Source: Woeseiaceae bacterium (GTDB lineage Bacteria > Pseudomonadota > Gammaproteobacteria > Steroidobacterales > Woeseiaceae). From it: a stretch of DNA of 64,000 nucleotides. Both the position numbers and the translations under genes were made by a program. Shown in pieces: positions 41,954 through 50,368 of this stretch. The stretch's first letter is position 1; every line of letters starts with the position of its first letter. The stretch covers positions 62,001-126,000 of the forward strand of contig JANQGQ010000044.1 in NCBI GenBank assembly GCA_028277185.1, written 5' to 3'. The notes under the pieces were generated by a model, which made no database searches, was not told the DNA's origin, and was given only the letters and a program-made list of their open reading frames with translations.

Positions 41954-42361
41954 CTAGTTAGCGGCCTTGATGTTCTCGTCGAGACCGCGCTGCAGCAGTT
42001 CGAGCGCCTCGCTTGCACGTCCCGATTCCTTCAGCGTCTCGCTCAGCATCAGATAGGCGGCATTGCGGATCGTCGGATTGCGGCTGTCTTCGAGTACCTT
42101 CTGCAGTACGTCGACCGACCGCGCCTTGTCGCCGCGTTCTTCGTAGACCTCCTGGATCTTCTGCATCTGCATGATGGCCGCCTTCTCGCTGTCCCCGGCG
42201 ATGTCGTGCGTGGCCTCGATCAGGTCGTAGTACTGCGTCATGAGGTTCAGGAAGCTCTGCATCAGCTCGATGTCGCTGAGCTCCTGTGCTTTGGCAGCCG
42301 GGCTGAATGCTATCAGCGCGGCGGCAGTGGCGCCGAGCAGGGTAGTCTTAACTGTGTGCAT
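41954..42361 (-). CDS. Small periplasmic TPR-like protein of the sigma-factor run
   Basis: The 135-residue protein has a signal peptide (TLLGATAAALIAFSPAAKAQE) and an all-helical mature part. The last part, RNAAYLMLSETLKESGRASEALELLQRGLDENI, reads as a TPR unit, preceded by DKARSVDVLQKVLEDS. It overlaps the anti-sigma gene by 14 bp and is the last gene of the five-gene minus-strand run. A role in envelope sensing or in regulating the sigma pair is possible from position. No specific function is recognised. Confidence 0.7.
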   Translation of the reverse strand: MHTVKTTLLGATAAALIAFSPAAKAQELSDIELMQSFLNLMTQYYDLIEATHDIAGDSEKAAIMQMQKIQEVYEERGDKARSVDVLQKVLEDSRNPTIRNAAYLMLSETLKESGRASEALELLQRGLDENIKAAN

Positions 42362-42746
42362 GGTCTTTCTCCTCGAGCGTTCTCAATTCGTTGTGGGTCT
42401 GTTCGTTGCCGGACGGTAGCCGCGGCTTCTTCGGCATCGCAGGCGCGCTCGGCGTCCGGATCTGCGACAGCCGGGGTGTGCTGACCGCGGGGCGCTCCAC
42501 CTTGAACGACGCCAGCGTCGACAGTGACGGTCGCACGGGCGGCTTGTCGTTCACGGCGGACGTTTGCCAGAGCGCCGGCAGGATGCCGATGACTGCGGCG
42601 GCAACAATGGCGGTTGCTGCCGCGGGCAGCCAGCCACGGTTCCGAACCGGGCGGTTGGCGACCTCCGCACGAATGCGCGCGCTGAGCCCGGGCGGCGCCT
42701 CGATCCGGCGGTAGTCCTCCGCCAGCTTGTCGATTTCATCGTTCAT
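42348..42746 (-). CDS. Probable membrane anti-sigma factor
   Basis: The 132-residue protein has a short cytoplasmic N-terminus (MNDEIDKLAEDYRRIEAPPGLSARIRAEV), a single membrane segment (WLPAAATAIVAAAVIGILPALW, about residues 39-60), and a Pro-rich periplasmic tail. It lacks a clear zinc-binding ZAS motif. Overlap of its start with the end of an ECF sigma gene by 11 bp is the standard arrangement for a sigma/anti-sigma pair. The role is inferred from topology and context. Confidence 0.7.
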   Translation of the reverse strand: MNDEIDKLAEDYRRIEAPPGLSARIRAEVANRPVRNRGWLPAAATAIVAAAVIGILPALWQTSAVNDKPPVRPSLSTLASFKVERPAVSTPRLSQIRTPSAPAMPKKPRLPSGNEQTHNELRTLEEKDHAHS

Positions 42747-43287
42747 GATCGAATCCCGTTCGATGCATCGTTGCTTCCAGGTTGACGGTTGCCTTGTGCA
42801 GCAGGGCCTTGACGGTGCCTTCGCGGCAGCCCATCGCGGCGGCGGTCTCGCGGACGCTCAGGTCCTCGAACAGTCGGAGCAGCACGACTTCCCGCTGCCG
42901 TTCCGGCAGACCGGCGACCAGCTCGCGCACGCGCTTCGCGCGGTCGTAGTCGGCGACGACGCGTTCCGGCAGAGCGCTCATGTCAGCCGGCTCCTCGTCG
43001 AGTGACTGAGCCGGCCGCTTCCGATTGAATTCCCGGCAGACCAGTCGTGTCGTTCGGTACAACCAGGTGAACGGCTCGGCGCGGAACTGAAAGCGCCGCA
43101 AGCCCTTGTGGCTCCGGATGAATACTTCCTGGGTCACGTCCGCGGCATACTGCTCGTCGTAGAGCGCCAGGCAGGCCAGCCGGTAGATGCGGTCCTGGAA
43201 CCGTCTGACAATGGCGTCGAAGGCCTCGGCGCTGCCCGACTTGAACCTCCTGACCAGCTCTGTATCGGAGCAGTCGTCCAAACTCAT
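42736..43287 (-). CDS. ECF-type RNA polymerase sigma factor
   Basis: The 183-residue protein has a region 2 domain (ELVRRFKSGSAEAFDAIVRRFQDRIYRLACLALYDEQYAADVTQEVFIRSHKGL, about residues 10-63). Region 4 follows (LPERQREVVLLRLFEDLSVRETAAAMGCREGTVKALLHKATVNL, about 128-172). Only regions 2 and 4 are present, as in ECF sigma factors that answer envelope signals. It lies 9 bp after the DUF1501 gene and overlaps the anti-sigma gene. No -35/-10 pair of its own could be assigned. Confidence 0.9.
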   Translation of the reverse strand: MSLDDCSDTELVRRFKSGSAEAFDAIVRRFQDRIYRLACLALYDEQYAADVTQEVFIRSHKGLRRFQFRAEPFTWLYRTTRLVCREFNRKRPAQSLDEEPADMSALPERVVADYDRAKRVRELVAGLPERQREVVLLRLFEDLSVRETAAAMGCREGTVKALLHKATVNLEATMHRTGFDHER

Positions 43288-43296
43288 ACCGATTCA

Positions 43297-44679
43297 TCAG
43301 ACCGAGAGGAAACCGACGGGCGGCGTCGCGCTGCCCGGTGAGTAAAAGGCTCGCACGTTCGGCAGCACCCGGTCCAGGTCGGCGGCGGGTACGCCGAACC
43401 ACGTGGCCAGCTCGGCGAAGTACTCGTCCACGGAGGTCGTTGGCGCGTACACCCCCCGGCCGACGTCGAGCGGACTCGCCGGCGACAGCTCGGGATACGT
43501 ACCATAGATCGTGCCGCCATCCACGGCGCCGCCCATGACGATGTGGTGGCCGCCCCAGCCGTGGTCGGAGCCTTTGCCGTTCGAGGTGAGCGTGCGGCCG
43601 AAGTCCGAGGTCGTGAACGTCGTAACGTCGTCGTAGACGCCGAGTTCCACGAGCGCGTCGCGGAACTCCTGAAGTCCCGCGCTGATCATCGGCAGCATCG
43701 CCGCCTGATTGTCCAGCACGTCATCGTGATGATCCCAGCCGCCGACGTTGACGAAAAAGGTTTGCCGGCTGGCACCGAGCGCGCCCCGGGCACCGATGAC
43801 GCGCGCTATCTGGCGGAGCGCCTGCGAGAAGTAGTTGTCCGAGAACGCGGTCGTCAGCACCGGGGCCGTCTGCATTGCCTCGACGAACACGGCCTGCGCG
43901 TCGATCGCGGAGCGCAGCCGCCGCGCGTACTCGCGGCGAAAGACGTTCTCCTGCTGCACGGCGAGCAGATCGTCGATCATGCGTTTGCGCAGCGCGCCGA
44001 AGTCGGTGCCGTCGTCATAGGCGTTGACGCCCGGGGCGCCGTCGCCCGTGCTGACGATACTGTATTCGCCAACCTCGTTGCCGGCCTGGAACACGTTGCT
44101 TCCGGACAGCGAGATGTTCATCGACACGCCGTTCAGTACGTTGGCGCTCTGCATCAGGTCGGCGATCCGCCCGCCCCAGCCTTCCGCGATGCGGTCGTTC
44201 GGTACCGCAGTCTGCCACTGATTAATCTGGTCGGCGTGCGAGAACAGCCCCAGCGGCAGCCGCGCAGACCCGTTCTCCACTGCATCCGGATCGAAGGCTT
44301 CGAGCAGCGTGCCGACGTTCGCGATCAGGGCCGCATCGCCGTTAGTGAACAGTGACTGCAGTTCCGGCATGCCCGGGTGGACGCCGTAGCGGCGGCCGTT
44401 CGCCGTCGTCCCGGGAAGCGGCAGAAGATCGCCTTGCGGGAGCGCAAGGTCCGAGCGGATGCCGCGATACTCGCCGTACTGGTCGGCGTCGAGCGGCACC
44501 AGCATGTTGTAGGAGTCGTTGCCGCCTGCCAGCAGTACGCAGACGAGTGCCCGATAGCCCGGAGCGGCCTGGGCCACTGCAGTGCGCGCGAGGCCGAGAC
44601 TCAGGAGGCCCGAGGTCATCGTCGCCGAGGCGACGCCGAGCGAGCAGCTATGCGTCAGGAACGAGCGTCTGGTCATCAT
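43297..44679 (-). CDS. DUF1501 protein with Tat signal
   Basis: The 460-residue protein has a twin-arginine signal (MMTRRSFLTHSCSLGVASATM). The DUF1501 body includes ALVCVLLAGGNDSYNMLVPL near residue 43, MPELQSLFTNGDAALIANVGTL near 104, TFFVNVGGWDHHDDVL near 310, and TTFTTSDFGRTLTSNGKGSDHGWG near 353. DUF1501 is a sulfatase/alkaline-phosphatase-fold family, exported and often paired with DUF1800, but its activity is unknown. It begins 12 bp after DUF1800. A second in-frame ATG lies one codon downstream of the start. Confidence 0.87.
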   Translation of the reverse strand: MMTRRSFLTHSCSLGVASATMTSGLLSLGLARTAVAQAAPGYRALVCVLLAGGNDSYNMLVPLDADQYGEYRGIRSDLALPQGDLLPLPGTTANGRRYGVHPGMPELQSLFTNGDAALIANVGTLLEAFDPDAVENGSARLPLGLFSHADQINQWQTAVPNDRIAEGWGGRIADLMQSANVLNGVSMNISLSGSNVFQAGNEVGEYSIVSTGDGAPGVNAYDDGTDFGALRKRMIDDLLAVQQENVFRREYARRLRSAIDAQAVFVEAMQTAPVLTTAFSDNYFSQALRQIARVIGARGALGASRQTFFVNVGGWDHHDDVLDNQAAMLPMISAGLQEFRDALVELGVYDDVTTFTTSDFGRTLTSNGKGSDHGWGGHHIVMGGAVDGGTIYGTYPELSPASPLDVGRGVYAPTTSVDEYFAELATWFGVPAADLDRVLPNVRAFYSPGSATPPVGFLSV

Positions 44680-44691
44680 GGTCGAAACTCC

Positions 44692-46398
44692 TTACAGGCG
44701 AACGGCGGCATCGGCCGACACGAGCACGAGGTATACGGCTACGCGGACTCGCGCGGCGGGATCGTCGATACCGGTGACGATCGGCTCGATTGCCGCTCGC
44801 GTGGCGGCGTCGAGCGTGCCGGCCGTCATGACCAGATCGAGACGATCGAGCAGGGCCGGAACGTCGTCGGCCAGCGGCGTGTAATCGCCATAGGTCAGAG
44901 ACACCGGTGCGAACGGCGGCGGCGCGTCGGTGACGTACTCGGCGGTCACCGCGAAGTCGATCAGGTTCGTCATGCCGACGACGGAATTGCTCGTCAGGAT
45001 CTGGAACTCCGGCGCGACCAGGCCCGCGCTTGCGATCTCTCCGGCCGGCGAGTGCGCGGGCAGGTAGAAGTTGAAGACGCTCGGCGCGGACAGCGGGTGC
45101 TGCTTGCCGAGTTCCTGCAACAGGTAGCCGGTATTGAAAATGTAGCCGTCGTCGCTCCTTGCCCCGAGCTGCCGCAGCATCGCTGCGTAGCGGACCGCGG
45201 GTTCGCGCAGCTTGCCGAACGTCGCGCCCGGGTCCGGTTCCGCGGTCGCCTCGGGGTCGAGAAGAACCGCACGGATTACGGCCCGCATGTTGCCGCGCAC
45301 GCCCGCGCCGTCGTTATTGAATGCGCTTGCTACGCGTCCGACGTAGGCCGGCGAAGGATTCGACGTTACGAGCCGCTGGATGAGTTGCCTGCCGATGAAC
45401 GGTCCTGCGTTCGGATGATTGAAGAGGTTGTCGATCGCGGCATCGACGTCCTGGATGCCCGTTTGACCCGCGGGTACGACGGTTCCGTTCAGCAGGCGCT
45501 TCTCGCCTGCTTCGTGCGCGTCGTCGAACATCCGCATCGGCACCGTGAACGCCGGATCCTGATTACCGAAGAACGCGCCGGGCCCGCCGTAGGACAGGCC
45601 CGTGAAAACCCTGGCGAACTCGCGGATGTCGTCGTTATCGTAGGTCGGAATCGGCTTGCCGCCGTCGAGTCTCAGCGAGCCGTCGTCGTTCAGCTCGAAG
45701 AGTCCGATCGAGAATAGCTGCATGACTTCGCGCGCGTAGTTCTCATCGGGAAACGTGTTGTTCGCGGGATCGGACTTGCCATTGTTGAGATGGCTCAGAT
45801 AGAAGCCCATGGCCGGGCTGAGCGTGACGTCGCGCAGAAGATCGCGAAAGTTGCCGAACGCGTTGTCCAGCAACATGTCGTAGTAGGTACTCAAAGCGGC
45901 CGGATAGATCAGCAGCGTATCGACGTTGTCGGAGACGACGAAGATTTCGCTCAGTGCGAAAGCCACGCGCTGCCGAAGTTCGTCGGGCGCCGTCACGGTG
46001 TGATGCCACCAGGCCAGCCGGCGCGAAACGATCAGGTACTCGATGTCTTCCTCGAACGCATCGAACTCGCCGTTCTCGCGCCGCTGCACCAGCTCGAGCA
46101 CGAGCGGCGAGTGCCGGGTAACGGGAAGCGCAAACTGACGCTCCAGCCACGCGTCGGCACCGAGTTCCGCCAGCGCGACTACTCCGTCGTAACCGAGACC
46201 GAACGTCGCTTTCGCCGCGAAGCGCGATGCCGATTCGAGCTCCGCCTGCGTTGGCGGCGGCGGGGGTGCCGGCGGTGCGGGGGGTGGCGACGTGCTGCCG
46301 CCTCCGCTTCCGCTCCCGCCGCAGGCGGCAAGCAGCAGACTCAATGCCGAGACGGCACAAACCCGCTTGACGAAACGGCCGGTCCGGACTGTGAACAT
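44692..46398 (-). CDS. DUF1800 lipoprotein
   Basis: The 568-residue protein has a lipoprotein signal (VCAVSALSLLLAACGG, Cys near residue 26). A Gly/Ser and Pro-rich linker precedes the DUF1800 domain: SRFAAKATFGLGYDGVVALAELG near residue 58, LIVSRRLAWWHHTVTAPDELRQRVAFALSEIF near 125, NYAREVMQLFSIGLFELN near 225 and FIGRQLIQRLVTSNPSP near 335. DUF1800 and DUF1501 occur side by side in many bacteria with unknown joint function in the envelope. AAGGGA precedes the ATG at 46398. It heads the run that ends in the sigma/anti-sigma/TPR genes. Confidence 0.86.
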   Translation of the reverse strand: MFTVRTGRFVKRVCAVSALSLLLAACGGSGSGGGSTSPPPAPPAPPPPPTQAELESASRFAAKATFGLGYDGVVALAELGADAWLERQFALPVTRHSPLVLELVQRRENGEFDAFEEDIEYLIVSRRLAWWHHTVTAPDELRQRVAFALSEIFVVSDNVDTLLIYPAALSTYYDMLLDNAFGNFRDLLRDVTLSPAMGFYLSHLNNGKSDPANNTFPDENYAREVMQLFSIGLFELNDDGSLRLDGGKPIPTYDNDDIREFARVFTGLSYGGPGAFFGNQDPAFTVPMRMFDDAHEAGEKRLLNGTVVPAGQTGIQDVDAAIDNLFNHPNAGPFIGRQLIQRLVTSNPSPAYVGRVASAFNNDGAGVRGNMRAVIRAVLLDPEATAEPDPGATFGKLREPAVRYAAMLRQLGARSDDGYIFNTGYLLQELGKQHPLSAPSVFNFYLPAHSPAGEIASAGLVAPEFQILTSNSVVGMTNLIDFAVTAEYVTDAPPPFAPVSLTYGDYTPLADDVPALLDRLDLVMTAGTLDAATRAAIEPIVTGIDDPAARVRVAVYLVLVSADAAVRL

Positions 46399-46535
46399 AG
46401 TGGGTCCCTTAAGTTCGATCTGCCCGGTTTGTGCACCGGGGCCGCAAAGGGTTTACCCACTACTTCACATAAGCGGAATTTCTACCGTTCGTTCCTGAAC
46501 GCCTCGCGGCGAACGGACGTCCGGCGACGCAGGCC

Positions 46536-47261
46536 TCACTCGGCGATTTCGAAGACGACGGTCACCTGGGCGTCGAATCTGAGATCGGCGGCGTTGTAGG
46601 TTTCGGCCGCCTCGGCGTTGGCCGCCATCGCTCTCGCGAAGACCGGCGACGGCCCCGGAGGCGGTTGCCTGTCGGAGCCCGCTACGACGTTCAGGGGCCT
46701 GCCCAGGCGCACGTTCAGCGTGGCCGCAAGCGCTTCGGCGTTTTCCCGGGCGTCCTCGGCAGCGGCGCGCAGAGCGTCCCGGTGTGCGGCCTTGCGTCGG
46801 CTGCTGTCGAGGATCGGCGGTGCTACCTGATTGACGCCGGCCTCGACCGCGCCCTCGATCAGGGCGCCGAGCTTGTCGAGGTCGTCGAGCCTGACCGTAA
46901 TGCGCCGCTCGGCGACGTAGCCCACGAGTTCCTGCTGCTCCGCCTGCCGGTTCCAGCGATACTCGGGGCGGACGGAAGCGCCGGTCGTATCGACGCGATC
47001 GCTGTCGATACCGAGGCGCCGCGTCATGGCAAGCACTTTGCCGCTCACGTCGGCGGCCTCCTTCTGCGCGTCGGGGACCTGTATTGCCCGGGCGACGATC
47101 GACAGGCTGACGATAGCCCGGTCCGGCGCCACCTCGGCGTGACCGCTGCCGCCCACGGTAATGGAGCGGACGGGCGTATCGCCCGCGGCGTCGGCGGCAA
47201 GCGCAGCGCCCGCGCTCAACGCGATGCTGGTCAACAGCACGATTCCCGGAAGTTTCGGCAT
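46536..47261 (-). CDS. SIMPL-domain (DUF541) periplasmic protein
   Basis: The 241-residue protein has a signal peptide (LPGIVLLTSIALSAGAALAAD). The SIMPL/DUF541 fold follows: ITVGGSGHAEVAPDRAIVSLSIVARA near residue 35, VDTTGASVRPEYRWN near 91, YVAERRITVRLDDLDKLG near 115, and RDALRAAAEDARENAEALAATL near 165. The fold is widespread in bacterial envelopes, and some members are linked to oxidative-stress protection. I chose ATG 47261; the upstream extension to 47420 is Arg-rich and not signal-like. It is read after altronate dehydratase but probably is a separate unit. Confidence 0.82.
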   Translation of the reverse strand: MPKLPGIVLLTSIALSAGAALAADAAGDTPVRSITVGGSGHAEVAPDRAIVSLSIVARAIQVPDAQKEAADVSGKVLAMTRRLGIDSDRVDTTGASVRPEYRWNRQAEQQELVGYVAERRITVRLDDLDKLGALIEGAVEAGVNQVAPPILDSSRRKAAHRDALRAAAEDARENAEALAATLNVRLGRPLNVVAGSDRQPPPGPSPVFARAMAANAEAAETYNAADLRFDAQVTVVFEIAE

Positions 47262-47328
47262 GAGCGGCACCCCGATCTCTGACTCTGAACGTGGTCCGCG
47301 ATTGTATTCGATCGTCAGAGTCCCGGCA

Positions 47329-48849
47329 TCAGATCGTCGCGCCGATCTGCCAGGGTATGAACTCCAGGTCGCCGAAGCCGAGGGACTCCGAAGCGGATGC
47401 CTGTCCGGACGCCGTTGCAAGCATCAGCTCGAAGAGCCTGGCGCCGAGTTCCTCGGGCGTCGCCTCCTGGCGTGCGATCGGGCCGGCGTCGAAGTCGATG
47501 TCCTCGTCGAGGCGTTCGGCGAGCCGGGTGTTGGAGGCGATCTTGATCGACGGAACGGGTTTGGCGCCGAACACCGAGCCGCGGCCCGTCGTGAAGCCGA
47601 TCAGGTTCGCGCCGGCCGCGATCTCACCGGTCACCGAACATGGATCGTAGCCGGGACTGTCCATGAAAACGAAGCCGCGCTCCGCGGCGGGCTCGGCGTA
47701 GCGAAGCACTTGCCTGAGCGGCGACGTGCCGGACTTCGCGACCGCGCCGAGCGACTTCTCGAGTATCGTGCTGAGCCCGCCGGCGATGTTGCCCGGGCTC
47801 GGATTGTTGTTGAGCGACTGGCCGTTGCGCGCCACGTAGTCTTCCCACCAGGCCACGCGCTCCAGCAGGGCCCAGGCCACCTGCTTCGACGCGGAGCGCC
47901 GGATCAGGAGCTGCTCGGCGCCGTAGATCTCCGGCGTTTCGCCGAGTATCACCGTGCCGCCCGCGCGCACGAGCAGGTCGGCCGCGGCGCCGAGCGCCGG
48001 GTTGGCGGTCACGCCCGACCAGGCGTCGGAACCGCCGCACTGCAGTCCGAGCGTCAGCTCGGCGGCGGGGCAGGGAGAGCGGACCGACGCATCGGCAAGC
48101 CCGGCCAGTTCGACGACGCTGTCGACCCCGAGTTCGATGGCCCGGCGGGTGCCGCCCGCGTCCTGGATCGTCATGGTCCGCAGGTGTTCGCCTGGCGTCA
48201 GTGACTGCGTGTCGAGCAGGAGGCCCAGCTGATTCGCTTCGCAGCCGAGGCCGATGATCAGAACGCCCGCGAAGTTGGGATGCCGCGCGAAGCCGGCAAG
48301 CGTGCGGCGGAGATTGTCGATGCCTTCGCCCTCGGACGGTGTGCCGCAGCCGGTGGCGTGTGTCAGTGCGACCACCCCGTCCACGTTGCCGAAGCGCTCC
48401 AGCCCGGATCTTGCGCGATCCGCGATCTGACGCGCGACGGTGGCGGAGCAGTTGACGGTCGTCAGGACGCCGACGTAGTTGCGCGTGCCAACGCGGCCGT
48501 CCGCGCGCCTGAAGCCCGAAAACTGCGGCTCGGTATCGAGCGGCATCAGCGTCTCGGGGGGCGACCACTCCGGAACGCCGGCGCTTTGCGCGGCGGTCAG
48601 GTTGTGGACGTGCACGTGCGCGCCGGGCTGAATAAGCTCGGTTGCATTGCCGATCGCCTGACCGAACTTGAGCACGGCATCGCCGACTCCGAGCTTCTGC
48701 AACGCGATCTTATGGCCGCGCGGTATGGCATCGCGTGCGACGATCTCGCCGTACGCAGGATTCGCGGCGAGTGCAGTACCGGGCGCGATGTCGTCGGCGG
48801 CGATCGCCACCGAGTCGTCGGGGTGTAAAACAATGACGGGAGCGTTCAC
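47329..48849 (-). CDS. uxaA: Altronate dehydratase, UxaA type
   Basis: The 506-residue protein has an N-terminal SAF domain (about residues 1-90, VIVLHPDDSVAIAADDIAPG then IPRGHKIALQ). The UxaA catalytic part follows, with GFRRADGRVGTRNYVGVLTTVNCSATVAR near residue 113, VVALTHATGCGTPSEGEG near 160, VLIIGLGCEANQ near 195, LGLQCGGSDAWSGVTANPA near 265 and LIGFTTGRGSVFGAKPVPSIKIASN near 430. It converts D-altronate to 2-keto-3-deoxygluconate, the galacturonate branch. The start is GTG 48849 with GGGAAG about ten bases before. It is the last gene of the uronate operon. Galactarate dehydratase belongs to the same family but fits the neighbours less well. Confidence 0.88.
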   Translation of the reverse strand: MNAPVIVLHPDDSVAIAADDIAPGTALAANPAYGEIVARDAIPRGHKIALQKLGVGDAVLKFGQAIGNATELIQPGAHVHVHNLTAAQSAGVPEWSPPETLMPLDTEPQFSGFRRADGRVGTRNYVGVLTTVNCSATVARQIADRARSGLERFGNVDGVVALTHATGCGTPSEGEGIDNLRRTLAGFARHPNFAGVLIIGLGCEANQLGLLLDTQSLTPGEHLRTMTIQDAGGTRRAIELGVDSVVELAGLADASVRSPCPAAELTLGLQCGGSDAWSGVTANPALGAAADLLVRAGGTVILGETPEIYGAEQLLIRRSASKQVAWALLERVAWWEDYVARNGQSLNNNPSPGNIAGGLSTILEKSLGAVAKSGTSPLRQVLRYAEPAAERGFVFMDSPGYDPCSVTGEIAAGANLIGFTTGRGSVFGAKPVPSIKIASNTRLAERLDEDIDFDAGPIARQEATPEELGARLFELMLATASGQASASESLGFGDLEFIPWQIGATI

Positions 48850-48892
48850 GATACTTCCCTACCGCCCGGGTGCGAAACGATCAGCAGCGCGT

Positions 48893-50368
48893 TCAAGACA
48901 GTTCCTCCACCGCGGCGACCACGCCACGCGCGAGCAGCGTCTCTGCCCGCGCTTCGAGCGTAGCCGCAAACGCACGGTCGGCGGAGAGGTCCTCACCGAA
49001 CACGTCGGCCAGCTTCAGGAAGCCTTCGACGAGTCGCGACGCGGAGCCGTCGGCAACGCGGCCGATTTCCGCGGTTCGTTCGGCAAGCGGGTCCCGAACG
49101 TCGATACGCTTGCCGTCCAGACCTTTGCCCGTCGCGTAGATCATCCACGCCGCGACGGCAAGTGCGAGCCGGTCGTAGCGCCGGTCTTCGCGAATTCGGC
49201 GCCGGATCGTGTCGAGCAGCCGCTGCGGCAGCTTCTGACTGCCGTCCATGGCGATTTGCCAGGTGCGATGCTCGAGCGCGTGGTTCCCGAAGCGCTTGCG
49301 GAGGTCCCGGGCGTAGGCGGTCAGGTCGAGGCCGGGCGGCGGGTCGACGGCCGGGAGGATCTCCTGTTCCATGAGTTCGGTGATGCAGCGTCGAAGCTCA
49401 GGCGTCGCCATCACCTCGTGGACGTACTCGAAGCCGGCCAGATAGCCGAGGTACGCGATCGTCGAGTGCGGCCCGTTCAGCAGCCTGAGTTTTGCCGCCT
49501 CGAAGGGTCCTACGGCTGACACGAGCATGGCGCCCGCGCGGTCCCAGGCGGGCACGGGTCCCGCGAAGCGGTCTTCGATGACCCATTGCGAGAACGGTTC
49601 CGTCTTGACGTAGCCGGCGTCGCGACAGCCGAGGACGGCTTCGATGCGGTCGAGGTCCTCGCCGGTCGTCGCCGGTACGATGCGGTCGATCATCGTCTGT
49701 GGGCAGGCAATGTCGGTCTCGATGAACCGGGCCAGCGCTTCGTCGGAGACCGCGGCGTACTGAATGAGTGCGCTGTGCAGGCGCGCGCCGTTTGCCGGCA
49801 GGTTGTCGCAGGAAATCAGCGTGAAGGGCGCCGTGCCTGCCCGCTGACGCACACGGATTGCCTCGACGAGATAACCGATCGCGCTCTGAGGCGTCAGCGT
49901 CGGGTCATGCGCGTGGCGCAGGTCGTCGTGGTCTGCCAGCAGTTTGCCCGACGCCGGATCGATGCAGTAACCCTTCTCGGTGATCGTCAGCGTAACGAGT
50001 CCGATCTCCGGAGCGGTCAGGGCGGCAAGCGCCGCCGCCGGATTCTCCGGCGCCGTAATGATCGTCCTGATGTTGCCGATCGCGCGCAGCGACTCGCGGT
50101 CGCCGTCCCGCGAGCCGACGCAGAAGAGTCCATCCTGCGGATTGAGCTGCGTGGCCGCCGTGCTGCTGCGCAACGAGATACCGATCGTGCCCCAGTTGCC
50201 GCCGGCCGCCTCGATCGCGTCGTCGGTGTAAACGGCCTGATGGGCGCGGTGAAACGCGCCGACGCCGAGGTGCACGATACCTGCCTTGAGCTCGTCCCTG
50301 ACGTAAGCCGGCCGCCGGAGAGCCGCCGGCAAGTCGTCGAGCACTGCGTTCGAGAGCCGCTTGCCCAT
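48893..50368 (-). CDS. Mannitol dehydrogenase-family uronate reductase (fructuronate/tagaturonate reductase)
   Basis: The 491-residue protein has the family N-terminus IVHLGVGAFHRAHQAVYTDDA near residue 31 (NAD-binding). The middle has LVTLTITEKGYCIDP near 128 and TLISCDNLPANG near 183. The catalytic Lys-x(3)-Asn-x(2)-His-like region is AKLRLLNGPHSTIAYLGYL near 313. In uronate pathways such enzymes reduce fructuronate to mannonate (UxuB) or tagaturonate to altronate (UxaB). The operon has altronate dehydratase next door and manD elsewhere, so it could serve either or both branches; sequence alone does not decide. Its ATG overlaps the TRAP large-subunit stop (TAATG). Confidence 0.86.
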   Translation of the reverse strand: MGKRLSNAVLDDLPAALRRPAYVRDELKAGIVHLGVGAFHRAHQAVYTDDAIEAAGGNWGTIGISLRSSTAATQLNPQDGLFCVGSRDGDRESLRAIGNIRTIITAPENPAAALAALTAPEIGLVTLTITEKGYCIDPASGKLLADHDDLRHAHDPTLTPQSAIGYLVEAIRVRQRAGTAPFTLISCDNLPANGARLHSALIQYAAVSDEALARFIETDIACPQTMIDRIVPATTGEDLDRIEAVLGCRDAGYVKTEPFSQWVIEDRFAGPVPAWDRAGAMLVSAVGPFEAAKLRLLNGPHSTIAYLGYLAGFEYVHEVMATPELRRCITELMEQEILPAVDPPPGLDLTAYARDLRKRFGNHALEHRTWQIAMDGSQKLPQRLLDTIRRRIREDRRYDRLALAVAAWMIYATGKGLDGKRIDVRDPLAERTAEIGRVADGSASRLVEGFLKLADVFGEDLSADRAFAATLEARAETLLARGVVAAVEELS

